The notes under the pieces: generated by a model | What the model saw: the letters and a program-made list of their open reading frames with translations, nothing else | What the model was told of the DNA's origin: nothing | Databases searched by the model: none | Shown here: piece by piece, positions 16,608 to 28,600 of the stretch | How the letters are laid out: the number at the start of each line of letters is the position of its first letter | Numbering within the stretch: the stretch's first letter is position 1 | NCBI GenBank assembly: GCA_900708905.1 | Contig: CAADRB010000002.1 | Span: 3,398,365-3,462,364 of the forward strand | Source of the DNA: Hymenolepis diminuta | Lineage: Eukaryota > Platyhelminthes > Cestoda > Cyclophyllidea > Hymenolepididae | DNA length: 64,000 nt | Direction of reading: 5' to 3' | Position numbers and translations under genes: made by a program

Positions 16608-18029
16608 TTATGTCGGTTCTCTTGGATTCTTTTCATCATGAGAAACTTCAGAATCTGATTGAGTAAGTGAAGTATTTTGATCATCCTCAAAACTGGATGA
16701 GAGTCGAAATAATGTAATTTTACTACCAGTATTTTCAAGATTTGGAATGCCATTCTCATTCGTGGAAGCTTTTGGCTTACTGGTGGCCAGAATTTTGTTG
16801 ATCAAATGGCCTTGTTCTCGACTCTTTCTGGGTTCCGAACAAGAATTTCTCTGTGTATAACTAATTATTTCTGGCATTCCTTGTGATCTCTCGCTTACAT
16901 CTTTATCACATTCTGCAAGATTTCCTTTTTCCTTGCTTTCAGTGGGAGAACTTATGTTTCCTGCCTCATTATGCTGTTGAAAACCAAACTGCCCTTGGAC
17001 GATAGAAGATAATGACAAATTATCAACTCTGACTTCCAAAGGCTTCAGATAATCTCCGAGGAAAGTGCTTTCTTCGTAAGATTCTACAGAATTAATCGAA
17101 AATTTTGCCACTGGAAAATTTTTTGACATATAGGTGTGGATGTAATTATTTGTGAAATTTAGATCAGTAGTCAGCGTTTGATCAGCCTCCCTAAGTATTC
17201 TAAAAATTTCATCGTTTGTACTACTAAAGCTCTCTGCTGTGACTTCAGTGAATGCATTGGCAAGTCGAGTTTTCGGATCTGGTTTAACTCCTACTGGTAA
17301 TTTATTATCCATTTTGACCTGACTATTTGAAGACCTTTGACGATAGTAGTGGATAATGATAGCTTGAACCCCCTTAAATCTTTCTACAAGACATCCCTTG
17401 ACATTCTTTGCCAGAAGAACAAGTCGTTGAGCTCTTAAAGCGAAATCTCTACCATCAGAATTAATCCACTCCTCTGTGTACAAAATCAATTGTTGCTTCA
17501 ATCTCTCAACTTCTCCCAAACGTCTTGCAATTGAGTACGCCAGGTTCAGGATTTCTTGGACATTACCAATTCGAAAGAGGATATTTCTCCTATTAGAACG
17601 CTGAAGAAAGTTAGAGGGAAGAACTGGGATGGTTTCTTGTTCTTCTACAGCGATAATCGCAGCAGCTGCCGGTGTTACCATTCTTGGCGTCAGTCGTTCC
17701 AGTTTAGCTTTTAATCGCATCCGCAATTCCACAATCATCTCTGCACTCTTACTTGGTCGTTTAACTAGCTTTTCATTAAACGAATACAACTTATCCCACC
17801 AACTATAGGCAACAGAGTCAAGAAAATTCAAGAGAGCAATCACACATCTTCTGTAATTTTCAATTTCATTTGAAAGGGCACCACCAATATGCAGAGTTAG
17901 TCCGGGAAATGATTTGTAGGGAGCTGTGATTGCGCTCTCTTTGTGTTTAATTTGCTTTTCTCTTTCTTCTTGCTTCTGAGTGCGAAAAGTATGAACTTTG
18001 TGCCTTCTGTAAGCAGGATCGAAATCCAT
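16608..18029 (-). CDS. Unidentified intronless 473-residue protein
   Basis: A single uninterrupted frame of 1422 nt, unusual in this window where all other large genes have introns. The N-terminal ~30 residues are basic and charged (RRHKVHTFRTQKQEEREK). The middle has regularly spaced hydrophobic residues that suggest helices, with WWDKLYSF near residue 80 and a region rich in Arg/Lys/Leu (LRMRLKAKLERL). The C-terminal ~150 residues are Ser/Glu/Asn-rich and probably disordered. I see no signal peptide, clear membrane segment or known catalytic motif. Start choice: the ATG at 18029 is the first in frame; an upstream ATG at 18088 is in another frame. Nothing about the neighbours (aquaporin, retrotransposon remnant) suggests a role. 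It may be a lineage-restricted flatworm gene; an intronless retrocopy is also possible. Confidence 0.7.
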   Translation of the reverse strand: MDFDPAYRRHKVHTFRTQKQEEREKQIKHKESAITAPYKSFPGLTLHIGGALSNEIENYRRCVIALLNFLDSVAYSWWDKLYSFNEKLVKRPSKSAEMIVELRMRLKAKLERLTPRMVTPAAAAIIAVEEQETIPVLPSNFLQRSNRRNILFRIGNVQEILNLAYSIARRLGEVERLKQQLILYTEEWINSDGRDFALRAQRLVLLAKNVKGCLVERFKGVQAIIIHYYRQRSSNSQVKMDNKLPVGVKPDPKTRLANAFTEVTAESFSSTNDEIFRILREADQTLTTDLNFTNNYIHTYMSKNFPVAKFSINSVESYEESTFLGDYLKPLEVRVDNLSLSSIVQGQFGFQQHNEAGNISSPTESKEKGNLAECDKDVSERSQGMPEIISYTQRNSCSEPRKSREQGHLINKILATSKPKASTNENGIPNLENTGSKITLFRLSSSFEDDQNTSLTQSDSEVSHDEKNPREPT

Positions 18030-18600
18030 GTTCTGTTCAGCCAGCCAAGGTCACACCACCGCCAAACAAAAATTAATTGATTTGTCATGTGATCAAGACA
18101 AGATTTTCCCCATGAGAGGGGCTAAAAATAGTTTGTGCCAGACTCACAGGGCGTATGACATTTTTAAATGACACCTCCTTATCAAGGGTGTGGTTAAGGT
18201 GGGAGAGATACAGAGAGAGAATGACAAATCTTGCCAAGTTTTTGTTTTTGTGAGCAATTTGTAGCTTAGCGGACGCCCTGTTAATTGAGCAATAACAACG
18301 GAAAGGAAGTTAATTTATTTTGATATTCTTATCCCACCAATACTATTTTTTGATGCATATAGCTGCTGTAACCTGTGGCGAATCGATCTTTGACAGACAT
18401 ATGTGTTTGATTAAATTTACTGAGAGTTCTTTCAACCTATTTATATGACTGTTGAGGCTCACTTTTATCCCTGAATGTATTATTTCTCTCTTAATACTCT
18501 TTTATGGATTTTTCCGTTTCTTTTTTACGCTGTGTTTTTCCATATTTTATCTATTAGACATCATTATTTTTGCTCGCCTTTCTTTCGCATGCACTTCATG

Positions 18601-18625
18601 TTTCTCCGATATATTTTGATTGAAT
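18601..18625 (+). repeat. 25-nt direct repeat, upstream copy
   Basis: This 25-nt block is identical to 21332-21356, in the same orientation; its core reads CTCCGATATATTTTGATTGA. The pair flanks the retrotransposon remnant at about 180 nt upstream and 730 nt downstream. They may be the surviving parts of long terminal repeats or an unrelated duplication. Confidence 0.8.
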
Positions 18626-18779
18626 TTGATCAATAGATTCTCTCAAACATTTCCCCCTCTCATTGGTCATGCGGTCAAACGCACTGTTACAGGTACTGAA
18701 CTCATAGAAGTCACATCTGTAGTGTCTGGAAAGAAAAAAACATAAAGAAGTGAAATGCAGAACGGATACGAAGGGTCAT

Positions 18780-20600
18780 TTAACGAGAAAGAAGATTGCT
18801 GGAAAGCTTACTGGATCTTTCAATTCTCTCAGTGTTGTCAGAAGGCAGAAGTTCTGTCGGGCGACACTATTTAACCTTGATGATTAATGATAATAAAGTC
18901 AAGTTGCATTTAGGTACTACCTCTTACATCATTTTGATCTCAAGAAAAACATGGAGAACCTTGGGCTGTCCAGTGCTGAAAGAGGCAAACCCTATAGTCC
19001 GAAATGCTTCTGGTGACACTTTGAAATTGAAAGGTGAACCTGATTATCAAGACTGTTATTATGATCAGAAAATTACTGCGAAATGCTTCGTAAAGAATCA
19101 ATCTGACTTGGATCTTCTGGGTGTCTATCAGTTGAAGTTACTGAAACAGAACATTCAGGTGATAGAATCGAAAACCGGCTCGTAGAAGGTCAGAAAGCGG
19201 AATAAAAATCACAAAAAGAATTTCAGCGAACCTTTTAATAATACAGACACGAGAAGCGAATTTGATATTGGGAGTACTGAAGGCGGATGGAACATAATTA
19301 AACGATTTCCTTCAGTTTTCACAGACAACTTAGGTCGATGCAAATCTGTGGAAAAATATGCATACTGCATTCTTGCCCACTTTATTCGGAATATTCCTGT
19401 CACGGCCTGTTTCAACGGAAGACTCAGTCATCAGAAAGCTATGAAATTTTTGAAAACGAAATGATCATCGCTACCATTAGAAGGGAATTTGTTGAATCTA
19501 TTCTACCGCCGTAAGACACTATCTATCGTCGACTCCTGTTTGATGTTCAATGAAAGAGTTGTCATACCGGCCTCACTCAACCAGAATTCTTCGGAAATTT
19601 CACTCTAGTCATCCAGGAATAAATCGAATGAAAACGTTAGCCAGAGGAGACACATGCTGGTCGGGAATGGGCAAAGACAGAACTATTTGTCAAAGACTGT
19701 CGCAAATGTCAGAATGAGGCTAGAAACCCTTCACATGAAAAAATAGTGCCTTGGTTCTCAACAAAGACACCATGGAGTTAGGTGCATGTTAATTTTGCTG
19801 GTCCTGTTAATGACGTTGTCTACTAGGTATTGGTGGACTCACACTCCAAGCGGCCGTCAACAAAAACTAGAGCGACTATCAATGGTCTTGGCCGCATTTT
19901 CATGACGCATGATTTCCGAGAACCTCTGGTCTCAGACAATAGAACACAGTTCTATTCGGAGACAAATAACTACTGATCACATCCACACGCCTCCATATCG
20001 CACATCAAACAGGACGATTTTTCAACACGTTCAAAAAGACCCTGCAGAAAAAGGAGAGGGAGCGACGCAGGAAGTTATTTGAAATATCCTACTGACCGGC
20101 AGGATTACTCTTCATCCGGACTAGATGGTAAGATACCTTCAGAACAACTAATTAAAAGAACGGTTCGAACTATCGACCGTGCTCTGATTCCAAAGAACAT
20201 GACACATGAACCAGCGAAAAGCCATGAAAAGGATGCGATTGCGGTCGATGATCTCGTATTTGCTAGCGATTTCCGATTTGGTCACTCCTGAATGGGCGGA
20301 ACTGTGGTCAAACCACGTGAAAAGTCATCTATGAAATCCAGGTAAAATGATGTCGTTTGCATCAGGCATAGAAATCAGTTGAGGCCACGAAATGCGTGAA
20401 CTAAATCAACGCATTCATCAAATCCACTTTACCTTCTGTTGAAAATTTTCAAACTTTCAGCAAGTAAATCAGGTAAAATCCGAGAGAGGACTCCAGAACA
20501 ACAGGCACACTGTTCAAAAAGGACTCCTCGAAAGCCTAGAAGACTTCAGAAGAATCAGAAGTTGAAGTTACACTAGGATGGGAGAGTTTAAAAAGGAGGG
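18780..20600 (+). mobile_element. Decayed Ty3/Gypsy-like LTR retrotransposon (pol remnant)
   Basis: An open stretch at 18796-19185 resembles the aspartic-protease part of K02A2.6-like Gypsy polyproteins (GRHYLTLMINDNKVKLHLGT, ISRKTWRTLGCP, RNASGDTLKLKGE, LDLLG). The usual Asp-Thr/Ser-Gly active-site triad reads LGTTSY, so the catalytic Asp appears lost. A piece near 19300 (FPSVFTDNLGRC) matches the spacer before reverse transcriptase, but the polymerase itself is mostly missing. From about 19590 to 19980 there is integrase: a zinc-binding end (DCRKCQNEARNPSHEK) and a core (VHVNFAGP, LVSDNRTQFYSE) with in-frame stops, a frameshift and Asn in place of the first catalytic Asp. A purine-rich tract followed by TGTCAAGG near 20588-20608 looks like a polypurine tract and LTR edge. 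The element is inactive. Confidence 0.8.
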
Positions 20601-22608
20601 TGTCAAGGAGAACATGAAAGGATGCAAATTATAAAATATTTTTTCCTTGACGCTATTAGCCTTCATTTTATGTTTTCCTCCCTTTTATGTCGAAAATAAC
20701 GTTTAATTATGAAATTGTTTTTTTTTCTGCACATTGAATACTTTCTCTGAGGCAACTGAATGCTGTTCAAAATAGCCCTAACATCTTTAAGTTTGACTTC
20801 TTATCTCTGTTGCTATTTTGGTGGATATTTTGGGCTTGTTGGTGGAATTACATTAGTGTCCATACTCCTGGTGTATAAACACATGATGAACTTCTTATTA
20901 TCACAACCCGCACAGTCGTTAGATGTATCATTTTAATAAACATGTGATTGTAAATTGTCGAAACACGCTACGTTCTCTAAGGAGTCTTGTACTAAAGTTC
21001 CAATACGTTTTATTAATTTAGCACTGCAATTTTTGGAAGACTGAGAAAAGACTTTTTCAGAACGCTTTCCCTACCTTGACTCATTTGGTTGCTTTTTGCT
21101 AGAGCAGTAGTTCTATTTAAAATTAGCTATCATTAGCGTATCAGGACTGTAACGAGCTGTTACAAAGTTTGTAATAACCAAATCATTTTTTCTTATGTAA
21201 AAATTACTGCCTTGTCCTTTAACTTTAAACCTGGTTTAATTTTGTAGTTTGAATCGAACTTCCAGTTATGATTCTCTGCTGAATGTATTTGTGAATAAAT
21301 TCAATTTCGCTGATCTTATTCTCTATCTTCTTTTCTCCGATATATTTTGATTGAATATTGAAGATCATAATAATTGAAAGGTTTAACCACATTTCCTTCA
21401 CAAAAAATGGTATTTTAATTTCAAAATTGGCTGATTTGACTTTTATAGCTGCAAATGTCAGTTTGTACCGTCTAACCGCACTCTGAATATGAATATATTG
21501 GTTGCACCACCACCCACTATTTATAAATTCGAGCAGTTTTAGGTTACTCTTTCTTCTCCTATCAAACGAAATAAAACTAGTTTGTGAATTGAGCTAAAAC
21601 TGAACTTCTCTTGAATGGGTCTTTGTTTGTGAAAACTGACTCCAGAGCTATCGTTTTATTGATTCTCAACAGAGTTCGTACTGAGCTTATCTCCATAAAT
21701 ATCTAACTTCGTGAAGAACAAGGATTTTCCAATAGTGATGTGAACTTGATACTTATCTTGCTCATCAAACTAACGGTGTCAACGTTTTACTCAGCTCATA
21801 ACTGTAAACTCATTAGCTAAACTTAATCTGGTTCGGTTGCCTATTAATTTAAGCTAACACACAAAAATTATTATTATGCCTTTCAAAATAGACTTATTCA
21901 TTGACTTTTCCGATATCGAAAATCGGACATATTTCGAGAATGGAAGAGGGTACTCTGGATGAGTCTTCAGTCGCCCCAGAATTTGAACCGGTAGCCTAAT
22001 TTTGTGAATATCTCAGTTAGGATTAGAAAGCACTATTCGTACGTCGCAAAAAGCTGCTGAGATTGAAGTTTCGATTCCATCTCCTTCGGTAAATATTATA
22101 ATAAACGCCATAACCCTTCCTCCTTAAAGGGCATTCTTAGAACTAATAACGGATCAGACAGTCTAAACGGGCAACCATCTTCCATATCTCCCCATCAAGA
22201 TATAAGAATAGATTGTATAACAGGTAGGGTATAGTGATCAGCAAAGTTTATTTCTGCAAACATCGGTGCCCGGCTATAACTCACTTCCTTTCCCCAAAAT
22301 CGCGAGAGAGAAATCCCAGGAAAAATGTAATAGAGGAAGGGAGAAGAGAGCATAGCATGGTTGTCTGCACATTGCATAGCTGTACAAAAGCCAAAACAAC
22401 TAGGGAGTGGGACAAGAAAGAGTAGTGGGGAAGATGAAATTGTGAAAGAGAGTGGTAAATTTGTCCTTTTATATGTCGAGAAAGGAAATCAAGAGGAGAG
22501 GATTAGGGGAGGAGGGGTCTTAATGGGTTCAGCCGTTGCAGCAGCTTAGTGAGAGATTGGGTAAATATGTGTGTGCTTGCATTTTTTTCTTTTTGTCATC
22601 GTCTGTAC
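20601..22608. other. Possible 3' LTR remnant, then intergenic and collagen 3' UTR
   Basis: After the polypurine-like tract, sequence starting TGTCAAGG could be a degenerate 3' LTR ending near the 25-nt repeat at 21332-21356, but no matching full 5' LTR was found. Further on, AATAAA on the minus strand (22247-22252), 357 nt past the collagen stop, is a plausible polyadenylation signal. No gene was seen. Confidence 0.35.
21332..21356 (+). repeat. 25-nt direct repeat, downstream copy
   Basis: Identical in sequence and orientation to 18601-18625, on the other side of the Gypsy-like remnant. Confidence 0.8.
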
Positions 22609-25600
22609 CTAAGAGAAGCAGACTTCTCCAACTTGAACACCAAAAGCGGATACGCTGGGAGTGAATTTGATATCACGTAACGGCAGTCGGGATGGTCTTG
22701 TTTTGATCTCAACCACAGTAGATCCTTCACTTACCTAAAATGACCATAAGGAAAAATCGTTATTAGGGTAACAGGAACAACAACAGAATCTAAATCATTA
22801 AGATAAAACTAATCAAAGTTTTATCCGATAGCTTGTAAATATGTTCCATGAAACTATTAAACGAGATTCTGGCTTATATTCCCTTGTTTTCCTAATACTT
22901 AGATGATATTTAGGGTTAAATAGGGAAGACTTCTGAGTGTCAATCCTTTTATCGATATCTTTGTTTGTGAGGTGCTAGCTCTAAGAATCTTCTGAGCAAG
23001 ATAGTGCGGAAGAAGATAGAAATCTGAAATAAAGCCTCTCTTGTGGGCATAAGCCGAAAAATCTTCATATATTTTGATCTCATTTCGAACATGAGCTTAT
23101 AACTAGGTGTTTCTATACTGACACAATGTAAATTTATGTGTTTATAAAGTTAAGATCTAAATCGAGCTGGCGCACTAACCCGTCCACACTGGTTCTCTTT
23201 GATAGTGAATCGACGCTTGGGATGGGTCATTGACAAAACAATGTCGTCATCGGCCAAGAGTTCAGGAACAATAGTTTTCTCTGATAGACCCTGGCAAGAA
23301 AGTTGAAGAGTCTGTGAGGCGCGAGAACTGAAGACCTTCAGGAAGGCCAGTTGATCGGGATCAATTGCATAGTCGAACTAAAAATAATGGAGAGAATAAA
23401 ATTAATCATCATTTTAAATCGCACGTGTTTGATTTTAAGTGTTAGCCAACCTCTCCAAATTGGTTGATACTCTGGAACCAGACTGAACTGTTCTTGTCAG
23501 GTACTCTCCAGCTGCTGACTGGGAAGGATTTCTTAGCTGGGATACATGATTCTCCAGTCTTGATCCTGCAGTATACTTGAACCGCATCATGTGTACGACC
23601 ACCATTAGGGTCAAGCCAATACTTGCCTAAAAATGTATTCACTCATTAATTAAGATCTAGAATTTAAAGTAAATGCTTGGAGGACGGTAAGGAGAACACT
23701 AACCATCAGGTAAGTTGGGGAAGTTAGTAGCCAACTGAGCGCATGTACGAGCTGGAACTTCCTGGGTACCACGGGGGAATTTGACAGAGTTCATACCGAA
23801 GATGCGAGCAGCTTTAGGATCATCACCATAGAGGAGGCCCTTTGTAGGTGATCGGCGAGATTGGACACTCACGATTGAGCCAGGAGGACCAGGTGGACCA
23901 GGTGGGCCAGGGGGACCTTGAACACCAGGAGGTCCAGGATCACCATCGTTACCAGGGGGGCCCATCGGTCCTTGTTCTCCCATATCACCGGTCTCGCCAC
24001 GCATACCAGAAGGACCTTGAGGACCCCGTTCACCTGAGGGGCCTGTTGGGCCACGTTTGCCAGAAGCACCAGGATAACCACTTGGACCATCATATCCAGG
24101 GGGACCCTGCAGACCTGGTGGACCTTTAGCACCTGGAGTTCCTTTGGGACCCATAGGACCGCGTTTGCCGGGTAAACCTTCCTTTCCAGGACGACCAGGT
24201 GCGCCTTGTGGACCTCGAGGACCAGTTTCACCATCACTGCCATCAGCACCTGCGGCGCCACGTTCACCCTGGGGGCCCTTCTCGCCCTTTGGACCAACTG
24301 CACCACGAGGTCCACGTGGGCCTTCAGGACCGGAAGGACCATTAAGACCTACTGGACCCGGTAGACCTCGTGGACCCTGAGGTCCACGAGAACCTGTTGG
24401 TCCCTGAGGTCCTCGCTTACCTGCAGGACCTTGACGACCCTTCAGACCAGGATCACCAGCTGGACCAGGGGGACCCATCTCACCGTAAGGACCGGGTTGT
24501 CCTTGTTCCCCTTGAGCACCTTCGATACCTTCCCTGCCCTCCGGACCTTCAGGACCAGGCTCTCCAGGAGGACCAACAAAACCAGGGTGACCGGGAGGTC
24601 CCTGAGGTCCTTCTTTACCGGGTTCTCCAGCATCACCAGCTGGTCCCGGGACACCAGGTGGACCACGGCGACCTTGAGGTCCTTTGCGTCCCTCATGACC
24701 ATCGGTTCCATTGGCACCAGCGGGACCAGTTGGACCACGTTCACCTGCCGGGCCAGGAGGACCAGTGGGACCACGTTTACCGGGTTCACCAGGGGAACCT
24801 TGAGGACCGATGGCACCAGGGGAACCGGCTTTACCGGGTGGACCAGGAGGGCCCATGGCACCAGGTTCACCATTGGGACCACGTTGACCAGTTGGACCTT
24901 GTTCACCAGGAAGACCTTCCAGACCATCTTCACCATCAAGACCTGGTTTACCGTCAAGTCCAGGGTCACCAGGAGGGCCAGGGGGACCTTGTTCACCGGG
25001 TTCTCCGGGAGTACCAGGCGGACCCATTTCTCCAGGCCTACCCTTTGGACCTTGGTCACCAGGGGGACCGGCTGGACCTGTAGGACCTCTTGGACCCTTC
25101 GGACCTTCGCCTCCAGGTGTCGGAATGAGCTCACGAGTGACACCAGGTAAACCAGGTGGACCACGAAGACCTTGGGGACCGCGAATTCCCTAGAAATAAG
25201 TTAATTAAACAATTTCAACACTTGGACAATTGAAATAGGGATTGCCACTAAGATTTAATGTCTTCATAACTTACGTCCATTCCAGGAATACCAGCAGGAC
25301 CTTGAAGACCTTCATCACCTTCTTCACCGACCTCACCAGGGCTACCAGTTTTGCCAGCGGGACCAGGCGCACCACTTGGACCCTAAAAAATTAATCACGA
25401 AATAGGAGTAGGTAGTATGTGCATTCGGTAAAATGTTCTGTCTCAAGTTTCGACTCAGAATATAGCTTCATTACATCACTTTAATCCTTATCTACGTTAC
25501 CTGTTATCGTGACCTACCTAACGGCTATTACCAGTTTTCTATCTGTATCACTTCACCTTGTCTATTTCTCATGCCTCTCCCCTTTAGTGGTTCATTGATT

Positions 25601-28600
25601 TTTCCATTATCAATCGGGCTTTTTTTCTGTTTACTGGTTATAGGAGGTTGACGCCTCTCCACTGTTCTTCCCTTATACAAATATTCCACCACAGATTCTG
25701 CCTCAACCCCGTTTTGTGTTAGCTGAATTTTTAAAGTAGAAATGAAAAATAACTTGTTTTATTATTCTAGTCCTACAGTGGTCTCTGAGCCAATCTCTAA
25801 TTTGTTTGCGTTACTGTATCAGTCATCGAATACAGCTTTATTATACTAAATCACCCACAACAATTCAATTCAATACATACTGTCATGTCATTGATTTGCA
25901 AGGACATAAGCATAGGCTATTACACAGCTGAATCACTACAAGTTGCTACTGTGTTGTATGGCTATCAACCACCAAGAAACCTTTTCATTGATCTCAGCAC
26001 CGATCCCTCTTATCCCTTTTTTCTTCCCCTTATGATATATGCATAATAAAACCTTGTTGTACTACTCAATCCCTGCTTGATTGTACTCGGTTAAGAATAA
26101 GAGATGCTTGCTTACAGGAGGACCAGTAAGACCTTGAGCTCCAACATCACCAGCTTCCCCATCAGTACCCTTTTCGCCGGTAGGACCGCGTTCACCACGG
26201 ATACCGCGAGGACCGACTGGGCCTTGTTCACCCTGTTCACCAGGGGGACCAGTTTTGCCATCCTTACCACGGGGACCAGCTTTACCATCCTTACCCGGGG
26301 CTCCGTCATAACCGGGTGGACCAGCATCACCTTCGGGACCTGCAGAACCTGCGGGACCTTGGTCACCGGCAGGACCGACTAAACCTGGTGAGCCTTGGCT
26401 ACCTATCGGACCGGTGACACCTTCTGGACCAGGAGGGCCGGCCTCGCCAGTTTCTCCAACGTCACCTTGTAAACCCTGGTGACCACGTTGACCCTTAGGT
26501 CCAGGCTCACCAACGGCACCGGGAACACCCTAAAAAGAGGAGTTGAAGATGATTCCATGAACAAGATTGTGTGTTTTAAATTATTGTAATGGGACAGCGA
26601 CAGAAGCAGTAACCGGCAACACCTCTGGGGCCAAACATAAACTCGCAGAGCTTCTACCCATTTTTGAATATCTAAAATTACTAGTTAAAGTAGAACAAGA
26701 CTTATCCAGATTTTCGCAGAACCAATCCTTGACACACTTGTACTAAGAGTGTCTGATAATAACTGGCATAAAGCTCTCCTTAATACTACGAGAAAATCGA
26801 TTTTTTGATTATGCTATCGCAGGACCACAACATTTAAAGAACTAGCTAGCGGATTCCTTTGCGAAATCCCATGGCCAAACCTCATTGAAAAAATATTCCC
26901 TCTGAGCTACTACGAAAAGGCTCCCTAGGCATCTTACCCTAAAGCTCCTTTTGAGTCATTAGATTTTAAGAAGACTTAAAATGAATATTGCACAAATTCA
27001 TGGCTGAGGCGAATCAATTGGGATGCCAAGGAATTCTTTGGTTTGACAGAGAAGGCATGGCTAAAGCGGTCATTAGCGTCAGTTCCTGCTCCTGTTACCA
27101 TAAATTCCCAGCTCTAGGGTATTTGAGTGAAAAAGGTAGTTCTAACTTGCCAACTGCATGCGAATGTTTGCGGAATGCAGAGTAATACCCTTGCATCTTG
27201 GATAATTGTTCCTGGGGCGCAATGATCGAATCTCTCTACCATTTCCTCAAATTATTTCCTCTCTTCTATGGCTATGCATCCACTTAACCCAATAGCATAG
27301 TGTTTACTATCATTATATACATGAATACATATGTATATATAGATATTTATGTATAAATGCATATGAATTGGAGCAGTTATAGTGATAATGGATAACTTAC
27401 GGTTGGACCGGGGGGACCAGGTGGGCCAAGAGCACCAGGAGCACCAGGGGCACCAGACTTTCCAAGGTTTCCAACACGACCAGGGGGACCAGGTGGACCT
27501 CTGGCACCTTTGACACCAGGACTGCCATCAATACCATTTGGGCCCATTTCACCACGAGGTCCAGGCAAACCATCCATACCAGGGCTACCCATAGGACCTG
27601 GGGGACCAGTGAGGCCTGGTTCACCTTGTGGACCGTTTTCCCCTGGAGCACCTTCCAAACCAGGGCTACCATCCAGACCCGGAGGCCCTGGAAGACCAGG
27701 GGGACCGGTTTCACCACGAGCACCCTTAGCGCCTGGAGCTCCCATAGGTCCTTGGTCTCCGCGGGGTCCAGGTTCACCTTGGTCACCATCACGACCGGTT
27801 TGACCCCGTTCACCCTTTTGGCCGGCGGCACCAGTGGGACCTGTAGGCCCAGCTGGACCGTGGTCACCAGTGGGACCCTTGCGACCTTGAGCACCAGGTC
27901 TACCTGTGGATCCGCGTTCACCTCGTCGACCTGCAGCTCCCATTGGACCTTGGGGACCGGCTACGCCAGCTTCACCACGGGGTCCTGGTCTGCCGTCCAC
28001 TCCAGGTTCACCCTATGGCCAAAGATCCATGGTAAATTTATACTGATGTGTAATACCATTCGGTACACATACGACGACTCATTGGCATGAACATTCCAGA
28101 ACTAGACAATTCTTCTCAGCGTCTGTTACTTAGCTTTTTCACACAACGTCGTCTACAAATGCAGGTTAACCGTTCATACCCAGCTCTTCTAGCTACTCTA
28201 TCCCCTCCTCTTTCTTTCCTCTACGATTTTCCAACACCAATTTTATATCCTGTTAGTCTTCAGGAGATCATCAGATTTTTAGAGAGGTAGGTCTACTCTA
28301 ACTTGGTTGAATTCTTAAAGTAGATTTTATATTGGAATTACTGCTACTTTGAATACTGAGGCCAGCAGATAAGGTTTTTAAACACTGAGGAGACTCGTCT
28401 TACAACTATATTCCCATAGGCACTTGGTATATGAGTAACGAGAAATCAATCAGACAAATTTAAGCAAATCGTGGGGAGGTTATAAAATTTTTAATAAGTC
28501 CAATATTCATTGATGCACATCTATTCAAAATTAGCATTCGCAAACGCTTTTATACAACGAAATTGGGACTTATGCCTCTCTTAGATTGACAATGACTAGG

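Noticed and set aside
22020..22080. Possible further SINE head
   Set aside because: Only a loose B-box-like string (GTTTCGATTCCA) is present; the body and tail blocks of the family are missing.
23848..25164. Long open frames on the plus strand and in other minus frames across the collagen exons
   Set aside because: They are shadows of the 9-nt periodic Gly-X-Y coding sequence; the real frame is the minus-strand one with perfect Gly spacing and splice sites. The same applies at 26104-26382, 27397-28090, 28796-29330 and 30371-30792.
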